NCBI GenBank assembly: GCA_934140155.1
Contig: CAKPBC010000001.1
Location: 124,001 to 188,000 of the forward strand
Direction of reading: 5' to 3'
DNA: 64,000 bases
Source of the DNA: an uncultured Bacilli bacterium
Lineage (GTDB): Bacteria > Bacillota_I > Bacilli_A > RFN20 > CAG-826
The notes beneath the pieces were generated by a model. That model was not told the origin of the DNA, made no database searches, and saw nothing but the letters and a program-made list of their open reading frames with translations. How positions within the stretch are numbered: position 1 is the stretch's first letter; each line of letters opens with the position of its first letter. This document shows, piece after piece, positions 38,218 through 46,319 of the stretch. The position numbers and the translations under genes are program-made.

Positions 38218-39570
38218 TTAAATTGATGCTTTGATTGATTTATTAATCTCATTTAATGTTGAGTTAAAGTCTAATTGGCCATCGTAATATTTAGCAAAAT
38301 GAGTTGAAAAACATGTTTGAATTCTTTGGAAACTAATATTTGGGTTATAAACCGTTGCATGTACAGCTCCAGAAGCAACATAGTTATAGAAATATTGTGT
38401 CATTTTTGATACTTTTTCATTATCGTTTTTTAAGAATGCATCACTTGAAGCAATAGTTTTATTTCCTGGAATATTAAAAGCAATTTTAGCAAGTCTTTTT
38501 AACCCTTCCGTTTGATAAAATTCTAGCCATCTCCAAGCTATATCTTTATGTTTTGATGATTTAGCTATTGCATGAGATACCATTGCAGACGTTGTAGAAT
38601 AAGCTTTATCGCCTTTTTTCTCAACTGGAGAAGGTGCAATACCAACTTCAAAATTCAAATTATAGAAATCATAAGCTGCAAAAGAATATAATCCATTAAA
38701 AATGGAGAAGGTTCTGCCTTGTTTAAATAATTCTTGTTCACTTGTATTTGATCCAGATGTATAACTTGCTGGTGCTTTTCCATTGTTTTGGTTTTTGCTA
38801 AAATATGAAAACTCCGTTGCATTATCTTTTTGCAAGGCGCAATAAAATGAAAATGCTTCTCTTAAATGTTCATTGTTAACATTTAATTCCGTATTATTAT
38901 TTGTATACATCGTTGCACCTGTCATTTGCACTAATTCATGAAGATGCTTAACTGGTTCAAATCCTAGTGAAGTTCCATAAGTAACATTTTGTTCTTTTTG
39001 AATAGTGGATGTCATCTCATAAAATTCACTCCAGGTCATTGGATTCGTTTCTGAAATGATAAATTGTTTATCCGGATGTGACGCATTATAAGAATCTAAC
39101 ATTGTTTTGTTATAAATAAGCATAAAGTCTGGTGAAAAGTCTTTAATAAGCGCTCTTGTGGTGCCTTGATAAGTATAAGCATCATTAATATCCCATAAAT
39201 CACTTTTACTTAATACTGATGATTTTTCGATGTAAGTATCTAATGGTTCTAAAAAACGAGCATATGCATTAAAATAACCAATTTCCATCATCATAATGTC
39301 TGGGACAGAACTTCCAGTAAATTTTGTACCTAAAGAGCCATAATAATCTCCCCCTGGAGTTTCTGTTTCAATGCGATATCCTTCTTCTTTGATTGATGCA
39401 TTAAATTCTTTTAAGAGTTGATTTAATATGTTTGTATACGCTGTTGATTCACTTGATACTAAATAAGTTAAAACTTTTTCTCTTCCATTAGTGTTTCGAT
39501 CACTATCACAAGCAACTAGGCCTGCGGTCGCTAACGCGACTACTCCTAATGTTAATAATTTTTTATTCAT
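38218..39570 (-). CDS. Sugar-binding lipoprotein of the ABC transporter
   Basis: A 450-residue family 1 extracellular solute-binding protein. The start is the ATG at 39570, with GGAGGAG upstream, giving the lipoprotein signal MNKKLLTLGVVALATAGLVAC (lipobox LVAC); a GTG-type start at 39603 would overlap the melA end and has no signal. Typical features are a bilobed fold pattern with PDIMMMEIGYF in the first lobe and AWRWLEFYQTEGLK near the C-terminus. It captures an oligosaccharide at the outer face and passes it to the MalF/MalG pair. Confidence 0.93.
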   Translation of the reverse strand: MNKKLLTLGVVALATAGLVACDSDRNTNGREKVLTYLVSSESTAYTNILNQLLKEFNASIKEEGYRIETETPGGDYYGSLGTKFTGSSVPDIMMMEIGYFNAYARFLEPLDTYIEKSSVLSKSDLWDINDAYTYQGTTRALIKDFSPDFMLIYNKTMLDSYNASHPDKQFIISETNPMTWSEFYEMTSTIQKEQNVTYGTSLGFEPVKHLHELVQMTGATMYTNNNTELNVNNEHLREAFSFYCALQKDNATEFSYFSKNQNNGKAPASYTSGSNTSEQELFKQGRTFSIFNGLYSFAAYDFYNLNFEVGIAPSPVEKKGDKAYSTTSAMVSHAIAKSSKHKDIAWRWLEFYQTEGLKRLAKIAFNIPGNKTIASSDAFLKNDNEKVSKMTQYFYNYVASGAVHATVYNPNISFQRIQTCFSTHFAKYYDGQLDFNSTLNEINKSIKASI

Positions 39571-39581
39571 TATTTCTCCTC

Positions 39582-40892
39582 CTATTTGTATTCCGGCAAC
39601 CAATCTTTATGTGCTTCAAACAAATCATCACATAATGATTTAATATCATCCATTGATAATTCACTACTTGTATGTGGATCCAAATAAGCCGCCATATACA
39701 CTAATTCTTTTTTACGTTCATGTGCCGCTAAAATAGTCATATTTTGAACATTAATATTTGTTCTATTAATTGCAGCACATTGCTCTGGTAAATCACCTAC
39801 ATATGTAGGATGAATTCCTTCTCGGTCTACTAAGCACGCCACTTCAACACAAGCATCATTTGGTAAATTAGTAATTAGTCCTTTATTTAAAACATTTCCA
39901 TGCATTTTATATGGAACATCATTTACTACAGCGTTAATAATACCAGCGGCAAATTCACGACTCTTAACATGTTCAATATTATGAGATACTAATTTTTCAC
40001 GCATTTCTTTCCATTCCGCAATTTGCTTTACACAACGTCTTGGATATTCATCTAATGGTATTAAATATTTGTCAATTAATTCTGGATAGCGATCTTTAAT
40101 ATACCATGGAGTATATTCTGATGTATGTTCGCTACTTTCTGTAATATAATAGCCAAATCTATGCATCATATCATGGCGAACTAAATCCCATTTCATTGTT
40201 TCATAGTAATCGCCCGATAAACTTCTCTTTTTGATTTCTGGATATAAATCATTATCATTCATATCTGTTATTTTTAGTAACCAAGCTTGGTGATTGATGC
40301 CCGCGATTTCCCATTTACAATGGTCAATTAAATCATTCATTTTTAATGACTCAAATAATCCTTTTACGCAACATTGCACAGAATGACAAAGTCCAACTGT
40401 ATTAGGCCATAAATATCTTTGTAGATATCCTGTAAGCATCGCCATTGGATTAGCGTAGTTAATTAATAATGCTTTTGGACAAACATCTTTCATATCTTTA
40501 CAAATATCTTCTAATACTGGTATTGTTCTTAATGCTCTAAATATTCCGCCTATACCTAATGTATCAGCAATAGTTTGACGTAATTTATATTTTTTAGGAA
40601 CTTCAAAATCAGTCACTGTACATGGTTCATATCCACCAACTTGAATAGCGTTAACAACGAAATTAGCATCTTTAAGTGCTTTTCTTCTATTCAATGTGGC
40701 TTTAATTGTTGCCTTTCCTTTATATTTTTTATTTATATTTACTAACATTAAACGCGAATCTTCTAATCTTTCTTTATCAATATCATATAAAGAGATTTCA
40801 AATTCTCCTAATTCTGGAGTTAGGATACAATCTCCTAACACATTCTTAGCAAATATTGTGCTTCCTGCACCAACGAAACAAATTTTTATCAT
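39582..40892 (-). CDS. melA: NAD+-dependent alpha-galactosidase, GH4 (MelA-like)
   Basis: A 436-residue cytoplasmic enzyme that closely follows E. coli MelA over its whole length: VGAGSTIFAKN (NAD-binding loop), VGGYEPCTVTDFEV, TLGIGGIFRALRTIP, GLCHSVQ with the metal ligand Cys169, INHQAW with N200/H201, and TESSEHTSEYTPWYIK. GH4 enzymes use NAD+ and Mn2+ in an oxidation-elimination mechanism and here would release galactose from melibiose-like alpha-galactosides (unphosphorylated, since it goes with an ABC importer). A related GH4 alpha-galacturonidase is possible but less similar from memory. First gene of the 11-gene cluster B, with an operator-like palindrome just upstream. Confidence 0.9.
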   Translation of the reverse strand: MIKICFVGAGSTIFAKNVLGDCILTPELGEFEISLYDIDKERLEDSRLMLVNINKKYKGKATIKATLNRRKALKDANFVVNAIQVGGYEPCTVTDFEVPKKYKLRQTIADTLGIGGIFRALRTIPVLEDICKDMKDVCPKALLINYANPMAMLTGYLQRYLWPNTVGLCHSVQCCVKGLFESLKMNDLIDHCKWEIAGINHQAWLLKITDMNDNDLYPEIKKRSLSGDYYETMKWDLVRHDMMHRFGYYITESSEHTSEYTPWYIKDRYPELIDKYLIPLDEYPRRCVKQIAEWKEMREKLVSHNIEHVKSREFAAGIINAVVNDVPYKMHGNVLNKGLITNLPNDACVEVACLVDREGIHPTYVGDLPEQCAAINRTNINVQNMTILAAHERKKELVYMAAYLDPHTSSELSMDDIKSLCDDLFEAHKDWLPEYK

Positions 40893-40933
40893 AAAATATA
40901 CCTCTTTCTATAACTAAAATTTTAGCAAAGTCA

Positions 40934-40947
40934 TGTAATCGCTTACA
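40934..40947. promoter_or_regulatory. Palindromic operator (cre/LacI-type) upstream of melA
   Basis: TGTAATCGCTTACA fits the CcpA catabolite-response consensus TGWNANCGNTNWCA at every position, and is also the shape bound by LacI-family repressors. It lies about 40 nt upstream of the melA ATG, just downstream of a -10-like TATTAT, where binding would block transcription. Confidence 0.75.
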
Positions 40948-40986
40948 TAATAATATGTTGTCTGCTATATCACTTTTGTTGCATTA

Positions 40987-42732
40987 CTACCTATTTAAAC
41001 ATCTGAATTCACTCGGTGAAACGCCTGTTTTTTCCTTAAATATTTTTACAAATGAAACATAGTTAGTATAGCCTACAGAATACGCTATTTCTTTGATGGA
41101 TTTTTTACTATCCTTTAATAAAACTTTCGTTTTTTCCATTTTCAAATTAATAAGATAATCTTGTGGTGACATTCCCATTTGTTTTTTAAACAATCGGAAG
41201 AAATAAGTCCTTTCTATGCCTATATAATCAGCAACATCATTAATAGAAATTCCTTTTTGATAATTCAAATTCATATATTGCAATGACTTGTCTATATATT
41301 CGCGATTAGATACTTCTGTTGTTGTTCTTTCAATCATCATTTCCGCTAGAATCAAATATAATTCACCGATTAATACATATTCCGCTGATCCTTCTTTTGT
41401 TTGAAGATTTGTCATATCTTTTAGCCTTTGTAATATTGCCTCATAGCCAGCAGGTCTAACAACATAATTATCATTAGTAAGAAAACCTACTTTTTTCATT
41501 AATTCCGTAGTTTCCATGCCTCCAAATCCGACCCAATAATAAGAGAATGGATCTATTTTATCTGCTTCATAATAAGTCATGATATTAGGAGGAAGTAAAA
41601 AGCAATCACCTTTTGAAACGTTGTATGTTTTATCTCCAACCACAAACTTTCCTTTGCCTTTAGTAACTAAATGCATAATGTAATATTCCCTTCGGCTTGG
41701 GCCATAAGAACTTCCACATTTTTTATTTTCCCATCCCGTTTCATAAACGGATATGAACATACTATTTCGACGTTGTGTGTAAATTAATTTGTATTTACCT
41801 TCAATGCCCATTATTTTTAAATCATAATTTCGTTCATGCTTAGTGCATAACGATTCACTTGAGAATCTTTTCATCATTTCTAATTTGTGCAATTTTAAAG
41901 CAACTTGTACTTTATCTACGCCACCAATAACAGTTAAACCATTATTAGTAATTGTTAAAGGAACATCAATAACATCAAAGTTTTGTGGGAAAATCAAATA
42001 CCAAATTGGTGCAAAATCATAAAGGATTGATGTTGATTTATTAATATCAAACTTTCTTGCCTCTCCTATATAATCTTTTTGCCAAATATGATAATTTTCC
42101 ATAACAATACGAGCAAAAGGGTTGTGACTATGTTTAATTAATTCATAGTTTTCACCGTTCAAAACAATATTATTACAAACATCTAATGGCAATAATAAAA
42201 TATTTAATCCGCTGGACATTATTTCCCTACTTGCCTCAATGTCACTAACAATATTGCATTCTGGGTCCGGAGAATTTTTATCAAAATATCCATCATAAAT
42301 AGAACCAGCCATTGCAACTATACTTACTTTTTTACTTTTTAATAACGTTGTTATTCTAGATAACGAGGTAAATGGAGATAATGCCACAACAACAAATTCA
42401 TCATTAGGATTAGCATTTAATACTTGGCGATATCCTTCTTCATAGTTTGAATAAATTTTTCCGCTAAATTTATGAAGATCAAAATCTTTTATCCATTCTT
42501 TTTGTGGGTGAATAGCATTATCCAAATTGGTAGAAACACCCTTACAAATAGCAATATTATCAATATTTAATTCGAAAAGAATTTTAGCAATTAATTTTGT
42601 TTTGTACTCCACATCGCCTTGAGATATAGAAATCATATCAATTTGAAACATATTGGTGGACAATATTAAAGATATAGCCCATATATCATCAATATCTTCA
42701 CCAATATCGGTATCAATTATTAATCTTTTCAT
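40987..42732 (-). CDS. Nucleoside hydrolase-AraC fusion regulator
   Basis: A single 581-residue ORF joining two complete families. Residues 1 to about 300 form an IUNH nucleoside hydrolase-like domain: IDTDIGEDIDDIWAI (calcium-site Asp cluster), PECNIVSDIEAS (ribose-contact Asn) and a late Y-D (LYDFAPIWYL) in the place of the last calcium ligand. Residues about 335-425 form an AraC cupin (YGPSRREYYIMHLVTKGKG), and 480-581 two helix-turn-helix motifs (SINDVADYIGIERTYFFRLF, SIKEIAYSVGYTNYVSFVKI). No stop or frameshift separates them. It lies directly ahead of melA on the same strand, so it probably controls cluster B. The hydrolase domain may sense or remove the inducer. GAAAGGA is 18 nt from the ATG, unusually far. 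Confidence 0.9.
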   Translation of the reverse strand: MKRLIIDTDIGEDIDDIWAISLILSTNMFQIDMISISQGDVEYKTKLIAKILFELNIDNIAICKGVSTNLDNAIHPQKEWIKDFDLHKFSGKIYSNYEEGYRQVLNANPNDEFVVVALSPFTSLSRITTLLKSKKVSIVAMAGSIYDGYFDKNSPDPECNIVSDIEASREIMSSGLNILLLPLDVCNNIVLNGENYELIKHSHNPFARIVMENYHIWQKDYIGEARKFDINKSTSILYDFAPIWYLIFPQNFDVIDVPLTITNNGLTVIGGVDKVQVALKLHKLEMMKRFSSESLCTKHERNYDLKIMGIEGKYKLIYTQRRNSMFISVYETGWENKKCGSSYGPSRREYYIMHLVTKGKGKFVVGDKTYNVSKGDCFLLPPNIMTYYEADKIDPFSYYWVGFGGMETTELMKKVGFLTNDNYVVRPAGYEAILQRLKDMTNLQTKEGSAEYVLIGELYLILAEMMIERTTTEVSNREYIDKSLQYMNLNYQKGISINDVADYIGIERTYFFRLFKKQMGMSPQDYLINLKMEKTKVLLKDSKKSIKEIAYSVGYTNYVSFVKIFKEKTGVSPSEFRCLNR

Positions 42733-42898
42733 GATAGTAATTATTATTTTTCCTTTCTAATAATTTTTATACTTATAGTGCCCTATCATATTAATTTAAT
42801 TATAACTTATAAAAATGTTTCATACATATATTTTTGTTGTTTGAGTACAACCAAAAGTTGCTAAATCATAAACTCTTGTTGCTAACATGATGTGTAAT

Positions 42899-42924
42899 AA
42901 AAACGAAGCTCTTAATAAGCTTCG
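42899..42924 (-). terminator. Terminator of the last surface-protein gene
   Basis: On the minus strand CGAAGCT and AGCTTCG (42904-42910 with 42918-42924) form a 7 bp stem with a 7 nt loop, followed by TTTTTATT. It lies 20 nt after the stop at 42944 and separates this gene from the fusion regulator. Confidence 0.82.
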
Positions 42925-42943
42925 CTTTATCATTTTTTATTCA

Positions 42944-44719
42944 TCATTTTGCTTTTTTGGTTTTTAAAACAAAATATCCTAAGCAAGTAACTAGCATTAA
43001 CGCACCAATAATAACAATGAAGTAATTTTCACTGTTTAATGTGCTTATCAATAAAATACTTCCATTATCCGCATTATTTGAAGTTTTATTTTCTTCTAAA
43101 GCTATTAAAGATTTAAGATAATTCATTGTATCAAGTATTGTTGCATCTCCTGAGTCAATCGTGGAATCAACGATTGTTTTATTAGTTTCTGATAAATTTT
43201 CATATTTTACAAGTAACCCATCTAATTTGGTTCTTGCCTCGCTACCTTTAACTAATGCAGAGCATATGCCATTCTCGCCGCCTTCTTGTCTTAGTTGTTT
43301 CCATTCATTAATAAACTCTTCTGCATAATCTTTTACTAATATTTCAAAACTTTGTGTAAATACAACACCAAATTCATCCACTACTTTTGCTTCAACTTGA
43401 TATGCTCCTTTTGCTGTTACATTTACTAAAGATGTATCTAATATCATTTCGTTTTGTGTTACTTTACGAGCGTTTCCATTTGTTCTTACTAATGTACCTT
43501 CCAAGTTGGTTAAATTAAACTCTTCATTTAGTCCATATTCGAGTTTTACTTTGCTAGTGTCTAAAGTAAATGCATTTGTTAAGTTGTCAAGTTTAAATAC
43601 CTTGATATTATCCATTTTAAGAATCATATCACTACTATGCTTAATAATAATTGCAACTTGTTGCCACCAATTAGCATCTTTACTTGTGCTTGGTTTAAAA
43701 TCAAATGTTAAATGTTTGCCATCAAATGATCCACCTAAAATAAATTCATTAGTGTCTTTACCAACATATCCGCTTGGGTTATATGTAACACATGGCTGGC
43801 CACCTTCGTTATAGCAAATATAAAATTCTGTACAATTAGTTTCTAATATATCCATAGTAATACGATAATTTGTATCACTAACCAATTTGTTTAATCCATT
43901 GATATAGAACTTATCCCAAACATCTGAACCCGTTCCATTCTTACTAACTTCTATATAATGATTTGATTCATCGCCATTAATAGCAATTGATAATTCATTT
44001 GTTCCATTATATATATTTGGAATATTAGATAAGTTATTGGCCGGAGCGCTTGTACCAATAGCTAAGTTTTCAAAGTTCATATCATAGTCAAAAACATCAA
44101 GTGTTTCTTTTTCAATTGAAAAATTATCAAAAACAACTGATGATTCACTAGTATAATTATGAGCGGTTATTTTTATCCAGCCATTGTTGCTTCCAAGTTT
44201 TCCACCTATAAATGTAAAAGATAATTTCCCGTTTTCATATTTAGCATTAAATGTCGTTTGGGCATTTAAAATGGATACGCCACTATTAGAAACTTTTATA
44301 CCTGTCCACGAATTAACTTGATATTCAATAAATAGTTCCGAACTAGCTGTTGTACCTTGCATATTCAAATCAACACTAAATACATATTTTTCACCAGAAG
44401 CCAATTTTGCTAAGTTGTCTATTGCTCCTGTTCCAATACCGCCAAATGCTGTGTATTCATTATTGTTATTTACTTTGTACTCTAATGCCTTACTTCCATT
44501 TGACTCAATAATGCTAGGCGTTACTCCGCTTTCAAACCAAAATAACTTCTTACTATTGTAAACTGCATCTCCATTATCTCCTACATTAAGAGATTCGAAA
44601 TCTTCTTCATAAATATAGTTATTTAAAGTTGATTCCTCTGCTTTTACTTCTTTAGTACTTGTCATCAATAATATTGGCAAACTCATTAAAAACAAAAATG
44701 CGACTAGTTTATTTTTCAT
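42944..44719 (-). CDS. Membrane-anchored modular surface protein
   Basis: A 591-residue exported protein: signal peptide (MKNKLVAFLFLMSLPILL), two beta-sandwich modules (about 38-205 and 210-385), a bacterial Ig-like domain (about 388-465), a helical domain (about 468-545) and a C-terminal membrane helix with basic tail (KTKKAK). Modules 1-2 are closely similar to those of the protein at 29719-31842; the helical domain (EEFINEWKQLRQEGG) matches that of the protein at 15363-17741 (VEFVNEWHSLRVNG). It is therefore a mosaic of the two. It stands as its own unit with ribosome site AGGAGG, promoter, operator and terminator, and probably acts as a glycan-binding surface protein. Confidence 0.75.
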   Translation of the reverse strand: MKNKLVAFLFLMSLPILLMTSTKEVKAEESTLNNYIYEEDFESLNVGDNGDAVYNSKKLFWFESGVTPSIIESNGSKALEYKVNNNNEYTAFGGIGTGAIDNLAKLASGEKYVFSVDLNMQGTTASSELFIEYQVNSWTGIKVSNSGVSILNAQTTFNAKYENGKLSFTFIGGKLGSNNGWIKITAHNYTSESSVVFDNFSIEKETLDVFDYDMNFENLAIGTSAPANNLSNIPNIYNGTNELSIAINGDESNHYIEVSKNGTGSDVWDKFYINGLNKLVSDTNYRITMDILETNCTEFYICYNEGGQPCVTYNPSGYVGKDTNEFILGGSFDGKHLTFDFKPSTSKDANWWQQVAIIIKHSSDMILKMDNIKVFKLDNLTNAFTLDTSKVKLEYGLNEEFNLTNLEGTLVRTNGNARKVTQNEMILDTSLVNVTAKGAYQVEAKVVDEFGVVFTQSFEILVKDYAEEFINEWKQLRQEGGENGICSALVKGSEARTKLDGLLVKYENLSETNKTIVDSTIDSGDATILDTMNYLKSLIALEENKTSNNADNGSILLISTLNSENYFIVIIGALMLVTCLGYFVLKTKKAK

Positions 44720-44758
44720 AAAAATACTCCTCCTAACGCAATGAAAATACCAGCATTG

Positions 44759-44802
44759 TGTAACCGCTTACAATATATAAAAGTTGTTTGATGATTGAAC
44801 AA
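44759..44802 (-). promoter_or_regulatory. Promoter with overlapping cre/LacI-type operator
   Basis: Minus strand: -35 TTGTTC (44797-44802), 17 nt spacer, -10 TATATA (44774-44779). Directly downstream, over the expected start of transcription, lies TGTAACCGCTTACA (44759-44772, plus strand), a perfect match to TGWNANCGNTNWCA. It is nearly the same as the site before melA (one base differs), so one protein may control both. Confidence 0.78.
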
Positions 44803-44890
44803 TGTTGTTTATTTGAGTTAATTTTATTTAACATTTTTTTAATTAATATCGGCTTTTTTTATCAAATTCCGCATTAAATTACATTAAATG

Positions 44891-44899
44891 TGATATAAT
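44891..44899 (+). promoter_or_regulatory. Extended -10 promoter of tldD
   Basis: TGATATAAT is a full extended -10 (TG-n-TATAAT). Transcription would start near 44906, only about 16 nt before the ATG, leaving just room for the GGAGGGG ribosome site. No good -35 is seen, as expected for an extended -10. Confidence 0.65.
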
Positions 44900-44921
44900 A
44901 CACGCATTGGAGGGGATATTT

Positions 44922-46319
44922 ATGATATCTAAAACTATTGCATTAGACGTTTTAAATGCTGGTTTAGCAACTGGTGCAGATTTTGCTGAGATTTTCGTTG
45001 AAGAAAAATCTAACACTGGCCTTTCCATTGATAATGATAAAATTGAATCTATTTCATCAGGAATTATCTATGGAGCGGGTATACGTCTATTAAAAGATTT
45101 AAGAAGTGTATATGGATACACAAATGATTTATCAAAAAAAGGTTTAATGAATTTAGCCACTACTCTTGCTGGCGCATTTAATGGTGAAAGAATTAAAACT
45201 GTAACCGAATTAAAAAAGCAACGTGTTAACAGCATTCATAAAACCAAAAAACCTTTACATTTAATGAGTAAAGAGGACAAAATTGCTTTCATTACTAAAA
45301 TTAGTGACTCTATGAAAGATTATGGAGAACAAATCGTTCGTCGTGTTGTTAGTTTTTCAGATAACAACCAAGATGTAACTATTTTTAATTCTGATGGTAA
45401 AATTTTCCATGATGTACGTGAAAGAGGAAGAATGTACATCACTGCTTTAGCCGCTAACAAAGACTGTATTGAAAATAGCGGTGTTGGTCCTGGCGCGTCT
45501 AAAGGATTTGAATTCTTTGAAGAAGACATTAATCCAATAGAATTAGCTAAAGAAGTTTGTGAAATCGCTATTAAGAAACTTGATGCTAAAGAATGTCCAT
45601 CAGGAAAAATGCCTGTTGTTATTGGTAACGGATTCGGAGGAGTTATTTTCCATGAAGCTTGTGGACACGCTCTTGAAGCTTCTTCGGTTTCTAAAAATTT
45701 ATCAATTTTCTCAAATAAATTAGGTCAACAAATTGCATCTAAAGTTGTTACTGCTATTGATGATGGTACTATTCCTAATGGCTGGGGTTCCAATAATATT
45801 GATGATGAAGGTAATAAAACACATCGTACTGTTTTAATTAAAGATGGTATTTTAACAAACTACTTAATTGATGATTTCAATGGTCGTCGTATGGGTATGA
45901 AAGGTAATGGTGCTTCTCGTCGTCAAAGCTATGCTTTTGAACCAACATCAAGAATGTCTAATACTTACATTGCTGCAGGTAAATCTAGCGTTGATGAAAT
46001 GATTAAATCTGTCAAATTAGGATTATACGCTAAATCATTAGGTGGAGGATCAGTTAATCCTACTACTGGTGACTTTAACTTTGCTGTTGATGAAGCCTAT
46101 ATGATTCGTGATGGTAAAGTTGCCGAAATGGTTAAAGGCGCTACTTTAATTGGAAATGGTGCCGATATTTTAATGAAAATTGATATGGTTGGTAGTGACG
46201 TCAAACGTGCTCAAGGTATGTGTGGCGCAGCTTCAGGTAGTTGTCCTGTTGATGTTGGTCAACCAACAATCAGAGTATCAGAAATCACCGTTGGTGGTCG
46301 TGGAGGTGCTTTAAAATGA
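44922..46319 (+). CDS. tldD: TldD metalloprotease subunit
   Basis: A 465-residue protein of the TldD/PmbA family with the zinc motif H-E-x-x-x-H (HEACGH, residues 244-249). TldD and TldE form a heterodimeric protease that degrades unfolded peptides and in some bacteria processes microcin B17 or ribosomally made peptides. The end (GQPTIRVSEITVGGRGG) is typical. The start is the ATG at 44922 with GGAGGGG 6-7 nt upstream; the TTG at 44907 is part of that ribosome site. It overlaps tldE by 4 nt. Only this partner carries the zinc-binding motif, as expected. No peptide precursor is seen nearby, so a general role is likely. Confidence 0.95.
   Translation: MISKTIALDVLNAGLATGADFAEIFVEEKSNTGLSIDNDKIESISSGIIYGAGIRLLKDLRSVYGYTNDLSKKGLMNLATTLAGAFNGERIKTVTELKKQRVNSIHKTKKPLHLMSKEDKIAFITKISDSMKDYGEQIVRRVVSFSDNNQDVTIFNSDGKIFHDVRERGRMYITALAANKDCIENSGVGPGASKGFEFFEEDINPIELAKEVCEIAIKKLDAKECPSGKMPVVIGNGFGGVIFHEACGHALEASSVSKNLSIFSNKLGQQIASKVVTAIDDGTIPNGWGSNNIDDEGNKTHRTVLIKDGILTNYLIDDFNGRRMGMKGNGASRRQSYAFEPTSRMSNTYIAAGKSSVDEMIKSVKLGLYAKSLGGGSVNPTTGDFNFAVDEAYMIRDGKVAEMVKGATLIGNGADILMKIDMVGSDVKRAQGMCGAASGSCPVDVGQPTIRVSEITVGGRGGALK

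Noticed and set aside
13544..44719. Island as a mobile element or prophage
   Set aside because: No integrase, transposase, tRNA end, terminal repeats or phage genes seen, and base use looks like that of the flanks.
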